A program made the translations under genes and the position numbers. Under the pieces are notes generated by a model. The model saw only the letters and a program-made list of their open reading frames with translations. It searched no databases and was not told where the DNA came from. Below, piece by piece: positions 12,416 to 40,744 of a stretch of 64,000 bases of DNA (position 1 is its first letter; each line of letters begins with the position of its first letter). This DNA is from Amyelois transitella (taxonomy: Eukaryota > Arthropoda > Insecta > Lepidoptera > Pyralidae). Location: positions 6,708,501 to 6,772,500 of the forward strand of contig NC_083518.1 of assembly GCF_032362555.1 (NCBI RefSeq), written 5' to 3'.

Positions 12416-13399
12416 GTAAATTCTTAAATATAGAGAAATCTGTACAAGGGCACTACTGCCCTTTATTTTTATTTTCCTTGATGTACCTACCTACATATAT
12501 AAATAAAAATGAAATAGAATACTAAAATATTTAAAAAACGATTTGTCATTTTTAATAGACTTCAAATTTGGTGACGCTCATGTTATTTTGTCGCCTGTTA
12601 GCAACAAGGTCCTAGATTGATTTGGTGGTAACGAATAACGTTACACATATTTTGTATCCGGGTTCTGCACAGCCTTTTGTTCTCAAGTATCGCGGCATCC
12701 GTTCAAAACGTATCAAACTCAATATTCAAGCAAGTTTATTAAAACGTCACCAACACTCGGCCCATACCGTCACCAGAAAATTGAGATGAAACAATATGCA
12801 CTTCGCGAGTGTGACTGAAATAGACACCTAGACATAGGTACTCGGGGTGATATTAATATTGTTCTTATTAAATTGCTGGATTCTGTCATGAAATATAAAT
12901 AGGCAATTCCGTAATGCAAAGCTCTGTAGGAACACTTTAAGACCGCTTATGAATAACATATGACTTTTTACGGATGTAGCCGGATTTTCGGTTGCTTTAT
13001 ATCTAAAGAAATATAAAATATTTCGTAAACATAGGTACCTATATATATTTTTCTATTTATAGCAGTGTGTTATTAGAACAAGTTCGTTCAAACTACTGAA
13101 TGAAACTGGAAATATCCAGAGGATCAAGATCTTGTCCAAATTTTTTTCTCATCTTGAACAAGATACAGCAAAATCACTAAATTAATGGACTTATCAAACA
13201 AGCAATTAATGCTATACATTCCTGCAGAGTTAGTTAGGAACAATATACACTGCATATTGTTGCAGTTGCCTGTTTGCCAATACAGACATCCTGAGTGGAC
13301 CACAGATTATACAGGCTGGCTTTTTATGCACCAGTCAAATTGTTAGAACAACTTTAGTACGTACGAAATAGGTATAAACCTTCAAAGTAGGACCTCGAA

Positions 13400-13580
13400 A
13401 TAGAAATACCGATGTACAAGGAGAATGTGAATAAGAAAATTGGAGTGGGAAGACCTCGAAGAACTTACCTAGATCAAATCGGGAACGTCCTGATGAAAGT
13501 ACCCTAAACCGAAGCTAATCGGCGCAAAGAGAGTAAAGATGTACCCCTCCGGGAAAGAAACGTGATTTTATGTATGTGTG
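13400..13580 (+). mobile_element. LINE 3' fragment, same family as 11-12 kb
   Basis: The plus strand encodes KIGVGRPRRTYLDQI in the frame matching the LINE at 11-12 kb. It ends CCCCTCCGGGAAAGAAACGT, GATTTTATGTATGTGTG, the same 3' tail. The stretch between is shortened. A dead fragment. Confidence 0.8.
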
Positions 13581-15370
13581 AAAAAGTTATGTGGCACTAC
13601 CATCAGTTGCAACGTCACAATAACTAGTACTTACCACTTCTACAGTCTTATAATATTTCGAATTCTATGACTTTGTCTGGACGCTAGTGGGCAAGCCGCC
13701 AGCCAATCTGGCCTCTTTGTTCCTCTACATGACGAGTTTGTAGACCACAATGCTTGATCACAATGATGCAGAATCCAATTCCATAGGCAAACGCCGAAAT
13801 CGTTACGAAAATCGAGTAATAAATCAATACTATTGTGTGTTTATAATGACTTCAAACTTTATTGGAATAATAATTAATATAAAATACAGGCCTGATGAGG
13901 TACATTAAATTGTTGTCGCTCACAGATGATTTTAAATTTTAAAACAGTAACTTGTCGGCTTTCTAAAAGAATCTGGATAGTCGCTTAATCCCTTAGTCGA
14001 CAATCAAAGAAGTTGTTCTCCGAAATTACAAGGGGACGTGCGGATAAACAGAATAGTTGTCGAAAGGGAAATAAAAGCAAACAGGCGTATACGAATTGAA
14101 TCTGAATACAATGTCAGCATAACTAAAGAGTTTGGCTGCAGAGTCGACCCATCGCCATTTTAGCCTGAGCTGCCATGTTTCGCCATGTCTTACATTTCGT
14201 GGCCAAAGAGGGGACCTTTGAAGCTGAGCTGGGGATCAGAGTTAAATGGACAGCTAATATCATTGGTTAGTTCCGGGCGAATGCTTGAGTGACAGTCCCT
14301 AGTGCGATGCAGAAGCTGACGTTTGTTTGTGGAGGCGCATTGCGGAATCCCTTCATATTCTACTTCTGTAAAGATTAGGCAAACGAGAGAGCAAAGAAAA
14401 TTAGTTGTTTTTTACTGTTAGTTAACCATGCATACTATAAGTACCTATTAGTAAACGCGAGTCTAAGTCTGCAAACCCGGGCTGTCATGCGTTTCCGACA
14501 CCAAAAAAACTTGACTAGGTTCATCATGGTAAATAAGTAGTACGAATTGAACAAGGCTTATTTGTTCTTAAGGTTTTTTTACTCTCTATTCAGGACACAA
14601 CGTCGTGCACAAAAATTCTAAATACTTAAAAGCAAAGTCCTGCCTTGGAACAAGCTCAATTTTTATACCTTTTAAAAAAATAAAGTTCTTATCGAAAGAA
14701 TTATCCACATAAGCTGTTTTCATATCACAAAGTCAGTCACCAAAAAGGCCTTTCGATTATAGAAGCGCAATTAATTTAGGTTCAATTCAAATAAATCAAG
14801 GATTGATTCGATTTTTTTAATAAAGTAGTTAAGTTCTTCTGTTTTCAATTCACGCCATTCTAGGTCTATAGCATATTCAATGTTATACGTTCAATAACGC
14901 GTTTGATTTCGTACGATTATCAGAACTAATTTTTATGTAATTTCTTACTTAATTTTTCATCAGGCTTATGTATCCTCATCTCCATACAGTTATACTCATA
15001 TACCCATTATTTCTTCTTCATTATCTTGAAGGCAAAATAATTACCTAATTTAAGTAATTAAAAGTCTTAATTAATTTTCTCAATCATGCATAATCAATGC
15101 TGAATACATGTTTACAAGACACATTTTAATTATACCTACACTGTCTTTGAAAGTACGCTTAAATTCGAAACGACGTTAATGTTTTTGTTTTATTATTGTT
15201 GTATGTGCGATAAAAATAATAGAAAAGGTCGTTGACATATCATCACAGACCTGGCAAGGTGACTTGCCATCCCAGTTGATAGACACAATGCACAGGATTC
15301 TATCGTCATCAGGAATCTTATCGTACACCGAATTGAAAGAATTATCAAGTTTATCGATCATTTATCTACG

Positions 15371-15378
15371 TATAAATA
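15371..15378 (+). promoter_or_regulatory. TATA box of the serine protease gene
   Basis: A clean TATAAATA lies 54 bp upstream of the protease ATG at 15,425. A start site about 30 bp downstream would give a 5' leader of roughly 25 nt, typical of highly expressed insect gut genes. Expression is inferred, not shown. Confidence 0.6.
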
Positions 15379-15424
15379 CTTCTTCGACACACATTTCGGC
15401 GGGCTTATTTTTTTTATCGGCAGC

Positions 15425-17839
15425 ATGAAGTTTTTTGTCGTTACACTATTGGCGGTTGCCAGCACCGCTTACGGCTTAAACGTAGAACATGCAATTCCCG
15501 ATGGAAATACTGCGTACGGGTATCTGAAGAACATTGGAATTCCCAGAGCGGAGCAGATCCGTAAAGCAGAGGAGGCGTACCTCAATGATGCCTCCAGGAT
15601 CGTCGGGGGTGTCCCCGCTGCACTCGGACAATACCCGTACCAGGTTGGAAATCACATTATGTTGCGTACAATACTATATCAGTCGATTGACTGTAGCTGT
15701 TAGAATTAAACTGACAGTATTTCTTTTTCAAAAAGCGATTACATGTAATTTTTTTCTTTTTCTTTCTCATTTATTAGTTTAAAGATTTCGCAGTTATGAC
15801 AAAATGTATGACTTCATAAGACTACAAAAATTCTGGTTTCACTATCCTTAAAACATACGTACGAACGCGATGTTTCGGGAAGATGTAGTAAACATTTCAA
15901 AAATCTAATCTAAAAAAAGGTCAACATTATTACATAATTTCAACAAATCCCATTCAGTGATTTTAGCTTCTTTTCATTTCAAAACGTAGGAAGAAGAAAA
16001 ACCTCTCCATATTGTTAAAATTATTTCATTTCAAGTCAGATTGATTTGGCCTAGATGCAAAAAATGTCTTTTTGAATTTAGAACTGTAAGATTCCCCAAC
16101 GATCTATTGTTTTTAAGGCTGGACTGATCAGTGACATCGTCGGTTTGACCGGCCGTGGCGTCTGCGGAGGTTCTTTGGTCACCGCCAGCCGAGTCATCAC
16201 TGCCGCTCATTGCTGGTTCGATGGACAAAACCAGGTAAGGCTTTCGCACTTCTCAAGTTTTTTTTTTCTCTACACCCCAGCATTTATTGGGTAGAGACCT
16301 TATATTTGAGCCATTTTCATACAATTTTTTCGATTCGTTATATTACTTCTCAACATTCGTTCTTCATACAACTCTTTCATTCCTTATCTTTCTTGCTTCT
16401 TTTAAAGGTGGGGATGCCTATTTTTCTATTTATTTTTGCTCTGTTTTATTTCATTCGATATTCCAACTAACCTTTAGTCTGACAACGGTTGACGGTTTCA
16501 GGCCTGGCGAATTACTGTGGTTCTTGGCTCTGTGCTACTGTTCAGTGGCGGCAACAGGATTGAGACTAGTGCTGTAGCCACCCACCCCAGTTGGTTGCCC
16601 CTACTGGTGAGGAATGACGTCGCCGTCATTTACTTACCCACCCCCGTCACGCTATCTGGTAAGCAGAAATTTCTAATTTCCATCAACAAGAAAATGTCGC
16701 AAATGTAGCGTTAATTGTTTCAAACCTTTCAAACCAAGTTGTTGGAGATTGAGTTATTGGACGTACCTTTTTCTAATCACTTAATTTTTTTTAGCCACTA
16801 TCAACACCATCGCCCTGCCTTCTGGAAACCAGCTTTCAGAAAATTTCGCAGGCTCTACTGCCACTGCTTCAGGATTTGGAGTTACCAGTGATGGTAAAGT
16901 ACTCTAATAATTGGTTCAGCTTACGCCACGTTTATCAATGGCGACCATTGGCTACTAGGATTATATGATTCGCAAGCTACATTTAACTAGATTTGTAGCG
17001 CTTAACTTCAGAACGACATTTAATTTCAAAACTTTTCGTCACAATACTAAATGAAATATTGTAATTCATTTAAAAATAATTAATTAGCCGAATTTAAAAT
17101 AACAAAAGCTTTAGATAGAACCTCTATTAATTTTAAACCTTTCACAGGTTCTGGCATTTCCACTGATCAGTTCCTGAGCCACGTCAGCCTGAACGTGATC
17201 ACCAATAGCGTCTGCTCCTACGCATTCCCCTTCATTCTTCAGTCCAGCAATATCTGCACCAGCGGAGTTGGAGGCATCGGCGTTTGTGGCGGAGACTCCG
17301 GCGGTCCTTTGGTCGTCCAACGAGACGGCAGGCCCGTTTTGGTATGTATTTTGTGAAAAAAAATCCTTATTTCTCTCTTTGCAAAGTTATTTACGAACGT
17401 TGACAAGAAATAGTAGGAGTTACCTTCTATCTCTTAAAAATAATATGCGTTGTCAAGTTTCCTGAAAAGGCCCATTTTATGTTGCAGCCACACATTACTG
17501 TACAGAACTGACTGAGAGATTTTTATAACTACTTACACAAACACCTGCTTTTTTATAACTACTTTTTATAACTACTTATGTAAACAATCTATTGTATGTA
17601 ATGTAATTTACACTGTGGCAGCTGGCGTGTGTGTGTGTGGCTCCCTTGAATTTATACTGTGAAATGCAAACATAACAAATAAGTAATACAGACTTCCGTA
17701 AAATAGTAGGTACTAAGAATTTTTTTTCCTTCAGATTGGAATCACATCGTTTGGATCTGCTCTCGGCTGTGAGATAAACTTACCTTCGGCCTATGCTCGA
17801 GTCACATCCTTCCTTGATTTCTTCCAGCAGCATATATAA
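15425..17839 (+). CDS. secreted chymotrypsin-like serine protease
   Basis: Six exons join to 296 residues: 15,425-15,643; 16,118-16,234; 16,502-16,658; 16,795-16,893; 17,148-17,341; 17,735-17,839. All junctions are GT/AG and keep frame. A signal peptide (about residues 1-17) is followed by a propeptide and an activation site R58|IVGG. The S1-family triad is His104 (TAAHC), Asp151 ([10 protein letters not shown]) and Ser248 (GGDSGGPL). The specificity position equivalent to chymotrypsin 189 is Gly ([10 protein letters not shown]), as in insect chymotrypsin-like and brachyurin-type proteases rather than trypsins (Asp). Length and layout fit lepidopteran midgut proteases, where such enzymes digest dietary protein; gut expression is inferred. 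A TATA box lies 54 bp upstream. It is a single copy in this window, with no neighbouring paralogue. Confidence 0.93.
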
Positions 17840-19946
17840 AATGATAGTGTAACGCATATCTGATTAAATTTGTAAGGAACATAAACCGTTTTTTTTTATC
17901 AATATAATACTCTAATATAGATTGGTACCTATTAGGTACAACTATGAATTTCTGATGAAGACATTAATGATTCCAAAAAAGGTACTTTTCAAAAGGATTT
18001 TCAATATTTTAAGATACGTTTGGGTACTAAGTGGATAGTTAGAAAAAGAAATGTTTTTTTCTGATTCCCCATTAGAATTAAAAAAAAATGTTTTGTATTT
18101 AGAAATCTGTGATTTGATGTTTTGTTATTTATTATCAAACATTTAAATTGTTAAGATAATTACATTATACATCAAAATTAATCACTATAATCTATAGGTA
18201 CTTTCATTACAGTAAGATTAAGTAATCTTCAAAATTCAATTAACAATTGTTTTATCAGATTATTACGTTTATCAACCTAATTATTTATCGACCAACACAG
18301 AATTTTTTTATGTGACGTAAGTAAGTTGATAAACCTTTCAGATTAAACATTCAGTTCAGTCAAAACGAAAACCATAAAGAAGTAAAATTTTTCTTCTTAC
18401 ATCTAACAGAGGTCAAAGATGTCAAAAAAAAAATTGTCCCTTTACATTGTGTTACACACCCACAAGGCGCATCCATTTTGACGATTTTCCGAAATATTCC
18501 CAAGCTAATTTCATCAGATCTTGACTTGATGAATATGGGACTAAATCAGGCGTCCTTCGAAACCAAAAAATATTCAAAATCACTGTCAAAATAGCACTTT
18601 ATATACATGTAGTTGTTTAATTAATAGAATAGAATACCTAGATATATTTTCAAAATTGGATACAAGGTATCACTTATTGACGTCACATCGCTTAAATCTA
18701 ATTATAACTACTACCGCTTCCAAAGCGCATGTGTAGAAGAAGCGGCAGAAGAAACTGCACTGCAGCATTTTCATCGGACGTCAATTTACAAATATAGATC
18801 TCTTAAATCTAAACCGTGGACGAATGCACATTTTCTACATTAAAAAAATGAATTAATGTAGAACTGATTATGTCAATACGAATATTTCGTCAAATAAATA
18901 AAGATAAAATAAAATATGTAGTTACACATAGTACAAATTAGGACAAAAATGCACAATTTAAGAGGCCATTATGTTAAGGTCGGGCCACACATGTTTATCA
19001 TTTAGGTATATAATCCTCCTTGCTATAATAGGCTTTTCTACAAAACTCATCTTTAATGTACTTTTTGAATTTTCTATCATTCATTTCAAGAACACTTTTT
19101 GGTAATTTTTTATAAAATCTTATACAATTAATCAGAAATTATTTCCTTACCTTAGCCAGCCGATGTGCTGGGATCGACAACTTATAATTTTTCCGCAGTG
19201 ATCTACTAGTACATTCACCTATTTTCTGAAAAAGTCTAAGTTTTTCCTAACATGCATATCTAATGTTATCGAATATGTATGTTATGTGAATTCATGTTAA
19301 TAGATTTACTTACTTATCATGCAGAACAGACCTAATGTAGCAGTTAAGGTTTTATTGTATATACTATCAAAATTATAATCGTTACCTTACTAGTATAAAA
19401 GTGATTTTATAAATTCTTGCAATTATATCAGGTATGTATTTTAGAAGTTATGCAGAAACAGGTGAATATCCATACCTAATACATACATACAGGTCAAAAT
19501 CATAACCTTCTTTTTATTTCGCCTTAGTTTGGTAAAAACAACAGGTAAAAATACAGAGTTGGTATTATTAGAAAATTGCGTCTCAAAATCAACGTCGGAT
19601 GTTCAAATTTTTAAAACTCCCGCCGATTTATTTTATTTTGTTTGTAAGTTTTGACATGTCTCAGGATGATCATATATTTTTGAAACCACAATAAATGAAT
19701 AATTAACTGTACTTTTATTATTTAAAAGTACTTAATAGAAATAACAGAAATATTTTGAACCTTTGAACTGTATTACACAATGAAAACGAAACGAACTGCT
19801 TTCTTTGGAACGGAACGTAGATGACAAAGCGTTTATTTTGACATTTTATTTCTGACTGACATTTCTGAGCTGAGTGCCTGTGAGTGAATTCTCAATACAA
19901 GTAATCTTGTTTTTTTCGTGAAATTCATTCAAAGAATAGTATTAAA
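17840..19946. other. intergenic spacer between protease and Rpt3
   Basis: Apart from the LINE-type 3' end at about 18,595-19,300 and short AT-rich 3'-flanking sequence of the protease, I see no gene. The last 100 bp or so before 19,947 should hold the Rpt3 promoter and 5' leader; no TATA box is evident, as expected for a housekeeping gene. Confidence 0.5.
18595..19300 (-). mobile_element. LINE-type repeat 3' end with (TATTC)n tail
   Basis: Long similarity, in opposite orientation, to 37,880-38,397. Shared landmarks include GGCCACACATGTTTATCA, TACAAATATAGATCTCTTAA-like text, CTACTACCGCTTCCAAAGCG and CAAAATTGGATACAAGGTA. On the minus strand the copy ends in AAATA then repeated TATTC, the simple tail expected of a non-LTR retrotransposon. 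The 5' part still has traces of protein-like sequence but no open frame. Confidence 0.6.
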
Positions 19947-29427
<9,481 letters not shown>

Positions 29428-32400
29428 GTTTTTCTCATACTATTATATTATTGTATTTCTGAATTAAATTGTAAACTATAAATTTATCACGGTGTTTTTT
29501 TCTTACCATTTTTGTTATAAATCAAAGAGAAGTGTTCATTTCAAAATCTATATTTCATAACAGTTCTTATCAACAATGTGATATAATATTACAATATATT
29601 TGGCATATACCTCATAGAAAACATGAAATCGTCGCTAATAATAAATTACAAACAGAATTCTAGCATTTATGAAACGAGTTTGTGATGAGAATGTACATTT
29701 AGCCCTCATTATATTAAAACTAGCCTCCTTTCCGTCGCTTTATATGTGTGGATCAAAATGATGAGATGTGTGGTTGGTACTTTTATTAAGACTTATGTTT
29801 GCGAAGCGTCACATGCGTTCCGTTATTGTATATTTCAAAAATAAAACAACTGTCAACAAACAGAACTGAACAAGATTCTCGACAAGGACAAATGTCAATA
29901 AGATTACATTTTTCGGTATTACATTTTTCAAGAACAGTACAAATAAAAAAACGAAACCGATTTACGTTAAGAATTGTTCATGTCTAAATCTCACAACGTG
30001 CTAACGGTATTCTTTTGTCTATTTAACGTAAGTTTGTCAGAAGTATTCCAGTATGATCGAAAAATCCCAATCCTGACTATGACATGCATTATAGAAAATA
30101 ATAATCTCATATCTAATAAAAAATTTTTAAAGAACCCTCATTTCATGGATAGCGGATTAAGAACAGCGACGGACGGAAGCTAGTTTCAAACTATTGTCAA
30201 TATATTATTATTACATACTAATAATAACAGGTGTATGAATGACATTAGGCTGCGTTAAGGCACTAATTCTATTTAAGGCAAAGTGTGTAAAAGAAAAAAG
30301 TTTTGACAGATATTAAAATCTAGCTGTCTAATTTTTAAGTACAAACATATTTTTACATACAACACGTGCTTTAAAGTGTATATTTATATTTGTATAATTA
30401 GTATTCATTCTATTCTAATCTCATAGTGCGTCAATGTAAGAAGGCCTCATATAATATGTTTTCAAATTGCTAATATTAATATAATATCATTCAATCTACA
30501 TAACAGGCAAATTGTGTCAGCTTTTGAGCAAGATTTAAGTGAAAATTGTCATGGGTAACAGTAGTCTAACGTTATCTTACAAATTTACTGAAACTGGGAT
30601 GTATGCTATAATTTGTGACGTCTCATTAAAAATTAAATCATGATAAATGTCATTAACCATGCCGCTCGGTTTTGCAAAGTAAAATACATAGTAAATGTAA
30701 GTATATGGAATCCAAAATGTTACTTTTAATGTTGCTCAGAACACAATAAATATGGTAGTAAAGTTACTCTGTTATTTCAATTCTGCCTCGCTCTAATATA
30801 CATTGGTGTTTACATAATACAATAAAAAAATATTACAGTGAAAAGTGTCATTTTTATGTTTTTTTCTTTAATTAACGAGCGATTGGGCAAAAAACGTTTC
30901 TATTAACAATTCGGTATTTGATTCAATTGAATACATAAATATGCAATGCTTTTTAGTCGGAATGTATAAAACAAGCTTAATACAAGAAAACACTACAACT
31001 AATGATATAAAATATCACCTAATTTTATATTTATAATAAAAAAATAAGTACATAACGATTTGTAGTTCAATAATACTGATTTTGAAATTATTTGTCCAAT
31101 GAATACAAAAAGGGTACAAATTTGTGGCACTCTGCAATTCTGCTTAGACATATCAACAAGTATAAAAAAACAATAGGATAAATATGAGATATTATAATCT
31201 AGCATACTACATATAATTTTAATATTATTTTTGATACGAAAATAGAAAAGTTATAAAGGCATATCATACCATAGAATGATCAACAATTATAATAAATGTT
31301 AGTGTAGTCTTAAATGATTGTACGTAAGTGGCGAATGTAAATGGACGGGCGAAAATATTTAAAACAAGACAGTCAACAGTCAATAAAGGGTTAGTCTTAT
31401 AGCCTATATATACTATCTGGATTTATAACCCTATCACTAAAAAGTGAAAAATGTGGTTCCCTCTAGCTAGGAGATACCGCAAGACACCCGAGTCAAACAC
31501 GACAGTTTTATTTTTCTATTCAACAAGTATTCAAATTTAATTGTTTGAATATTTTTTCGTCAAAGCTTTCATTTCTTTGAGTTATGTCATCCAACTCAAC
31601 CCTTCTATATATTTCAAATCAAACTAGCAATGAAAAGTAGATCAAAGTTGAACATGCATGATTTGAGTACATCATCACGGGAACCTTAATATAAAAGCTT
31701 TTCAAATGTCTGAAATTATGAAATCTTACTATACACGCTTATAAGAATGAATGGTGCAAAGAAGACGGAAAATATGCTTCTTTAGTTAAGATCGTCCAAA
31801 AAACCCTACAACACTAGTTTCAACAATTTCACCTAATCAACAAACTATTTTATGGCAATAAAATTAACACATTAAATATAATTTAACAAAAAAAAGCTTA
31901 TAAAATTCATGGAAAGTAATTGATAAGGAATGTGAAAAAGGCATGCTTGATTTCAAATGTATAAAGTATAAAAAATAATAAACTTAATGTAGTCATTTTA
32001 TAGCAAGTAAAAAGTTTTGACTACCAAAGATCGTCTTTATCAAATGGCAGGGATCTCTTTAAAAAAATGATCAAAATTTTCCGAATTTGATTAAGATATA
32101 AAATTTTATTTCTTTTTTCATATGACAACCTTAGTTTACCAAGAAATGTAATAAGTATTAACATTTTAACAATAGTTATCAAAAGTAGTACTACCAAAAT
32201 TATAATACTTATTACATGTTACATTTTTTTTTTTTAAACTTCTGTTAATATTATTATAAAGATATTAATTGGAAACAGTCCTGAATACATAAGCTTTTTA
32301 AAACAAATTAATATGGTAGGATTATTAAGTCTTAAGCTTATTTCTATCTTTATCCATTATATCTTTATAAAATAATAAAAAAATGATCTTTATCAATGCA

Positions 32401-32894
32401 GTCAAAATTTTCTTAGTTATTCAAATTCAAGTAAATGATTACTAATCGATGATCCGTGCCTTTGATTAAAAATCCCCTTATATCAAAATCCCCATAAAAT
32501 TAACATCACTGGAGCTTAAATTTCCAACCCAAAAACTTATGTGATTATTTTAAGACATGAAGCATATTTTTTATGAACATAGTTCTTTGGATCAGCTTAT
32601 GGATGGACAAATGAAGATGATCATTATAAAAGAAATAAATAGTTGTTAGTGATTTTGATCATGTTTGTTAAAATACTTTGGTTCTATTAATAAGTTATTC
32701 ATAACTAGATATTACTGGTGAATGTTAATTGTGATAAAATATTGATGAGTATAAAAGGTGTTGCATCTTGGCTAACCTCTAAGCTCATTTATAAAAGTCA
32801 ATAAATATAAAATCACTTCAGTGCAATAAATACGCTACTTTTCTATTGTACATTATCGAATCGATCGAAAGAGGTGGGGTTGTCGCCTTGGTTA
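29428..32894. other. AT-rich interval between Rpt3 and mbt
   Basis: No gene is evident. A Helitron 3' end lies at about 30,160-30,183 (GACGGACGGAAGCTAG|T). From there to about 33,220 I recognise none of the repeat families that crowd the rest of the window. This could be the 3' untranslated region of a minus-strand transcript reaching down from mbt (see findings) or plain intergenic DNA. Confidence 0.4.
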
Positions 32895-33224
32895 CCTGAA
32901 AACAAAAAATAGGATTAATAAGGAAAAAATAATGTCCTAACTCAGTATTGAAGTCGTGTAAGCCTTAGACAATATAAACTTGGATCGATGAGAGCAAAAT
33001 AAAAAAAAAAAATCCACACTTCTAAACGTCAATGTATAATTTTTTGTAATACGAAGGTCTATTTTCGAATGAACGAATGAATTTGTTCGGTTTGGACATT
33101 TTATAATTTCATATTTATGTACATCAATAAAAACATACACCAAAATATAAGACTGGCGAATGCATTGCACTATTTAAATCTTTTAAATTTTTTAGCTGGA
33201 CCGTAGGTTCGTTGTTTATGGTAA

Positions 33225-33297
33225 ATCAATTCATTCATTCATATATATCCCTAGCAGGGTAGATAGAGCTAGCAGTGTTGAAAGACGGGCCACGGAA
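33225..33297 (-). mobile_element. SINE-A fragment abutting the 142-bp array
   Basis: TATATATCCCTAGCAGGGTA, GATAGAGCTAGCAGTGTTGA and AAGACGGGCCACG match the SINE-A 3' half in reverse. It is cut off exactly where the tandem array begins. Confidence 0.6.
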
Positions 33298-34762
33298 TGA
33301 GTGTAAATTCGCGCAGCGGGCGGGCGCTGCGCCGGCTCGATGTCAGCAGTAAGGCAATGAGTGTAATACTGACTGCGCAGCGTGGTGCTGCATGAGCGGC
33401 ACGAGCAGCGCGGGCGGGCCGGCGCGGCGCAGGAACGGGTGCAGCAGCAGGCGCGCGGCGGGCGGGCGCTGCGCCGGCTCGATGTCAGCAGTAAGGCAAT
33501 GAGTGTAATACTGACTGCGCAGCGTGGTGCTGCATGAGCGGCACGAGCAGCGCGGGCGGGCCGGCGCGGCGCAGGAACGGGTGCAGCAGCAGGCGCGCGG
33601 CGGGCGGGCGCTGCGCCGGCTCGATGTCAGCAGTAAGGCAATGAGTGTAATACTGACTGCGCAGCGTGGTGCTGCATGAGCGGCACGAGCAGCGCGGGCG
33701 GGCCGGCGCGGCGCAGGAACGGGTGCAGCAGCAGGCGCGCGGCGGGCGGGCGCTGCGCCGGCTCGATGTCAGCAGTAAGGCAATGAGTGTAATACTGACT
33801 GCGCAGCGTGGTGCTGCATGAGCGGCACGAGCAGCGCGGGCGGGCCGGCGCGGCGCAGGAACGGGTGCAGCAGCAGGCGCGCGGCGGGCGGGCGCTGCGC
33901 CGGCTCGATGTCAGCAGTAAGGCAATGAGTGTAATACTGACTGCGCAGCGTGGTGCTGCATGAGCGGCACGAGCAGCGCGGGCGGGCCGGCGCGGCGCAG
34001 GAACGGGTGCAGCAGCAGGCGCGCGGCGGGCGGGCGCTGCGCCGGCTCGATGTCAGCAGTAAGGCAATGAGTGTAATACTGACTGCGCAGCGTGGTGCTG
34101 CATGAGCGGCACGAGCAGCGCGGGCGGGCCGGCGCGGCGCAGGAACGGGTGCAGCAGCAGGCGCGCAGCGGGCGGGCGCTGCGCCGGCTCGATGTCAGCA
34201 GTAAGGCAATGAGTGTAATACTGACTGCGCAGCGTGGTGCTGCATGAGCGGCACGAGCAGCGCGGGCGGGCCGGCGCGGCGCAGGAACGGGTGCAGCAGC
34301 AGGCGCGCGGCGGGCGGGCGCTGCGCCGGCTCGATGTCAGCAGTAAGGCAATGAGTGTAATACTGACTGCGCAGCGTGGTGCTGCATGAGCGGCACGAGC
34401 AGCGCGGGCGGGCCGGCGCGGCGCAGGAACGGGTGCAGCAGCAGGCGCGCGGCGGGCGGGCGCTGCGCCGGCTCGATGTCAGCAGTAAGGCAATGAGTGT
34501 AATACTGACTGCGCAGCGTGGTGCTGCATGAGCGGCACGAGCAGCGCGGGCGGGCCGGCGCGGCGCAGGAACGGGTGCAGCAGCAGGCGCGCGGCGGGCG
34601 GGCGCTGCGCCGGCTCGATGTCAGCAGTAAGGCAATGAGTGTAATACTGACTGCGCAGCGTGGTGCTGCATGAGCGGCACGAGCAGCGCGGGCGGGCCGG
34701 CGCGGCGCAGGAACGGGTGCAGCAGCAGGCGCGCAGCGGGCGGGCGCTGCGCCGGCTCGATG

Positions 34763-40726
<5,964 letters not shown>

Positions 40727-40744
40727 TGTTTATTGTGTATCAGC

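Larger units (their letters stand above)
1..15424. other. gene-poor interval rich in old repeats
   Basis: I find no convincing host gene here. Open frames are short and lack family similarity. The interval holds the repeats listed separately (Helitron pieces, a LINE reverse transcriptase remnant, LINE 3' ends, SINE copies, a fold-back element). It also holds a few unassigned blocks of higher sequence complexity, near 2,440-2,650, 6,240-6,420, 7,090-7,330, 8,540-8,760, 9,690-9,970, 10,457-10,640, 12,580-12,900 and 14,100-14,360. The rest is AT-rich with no feature I can support. It may be intergenic or part of a large intron of a gene outside the window. Confidence 0.6.

Noticed and set aside
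15176-15361. 61-codon minus-strand frame before the protease gene
   Set aside because: It lies in the protease promoter region just before the TATA box, has no similarity and no splice or promoter context of its own.
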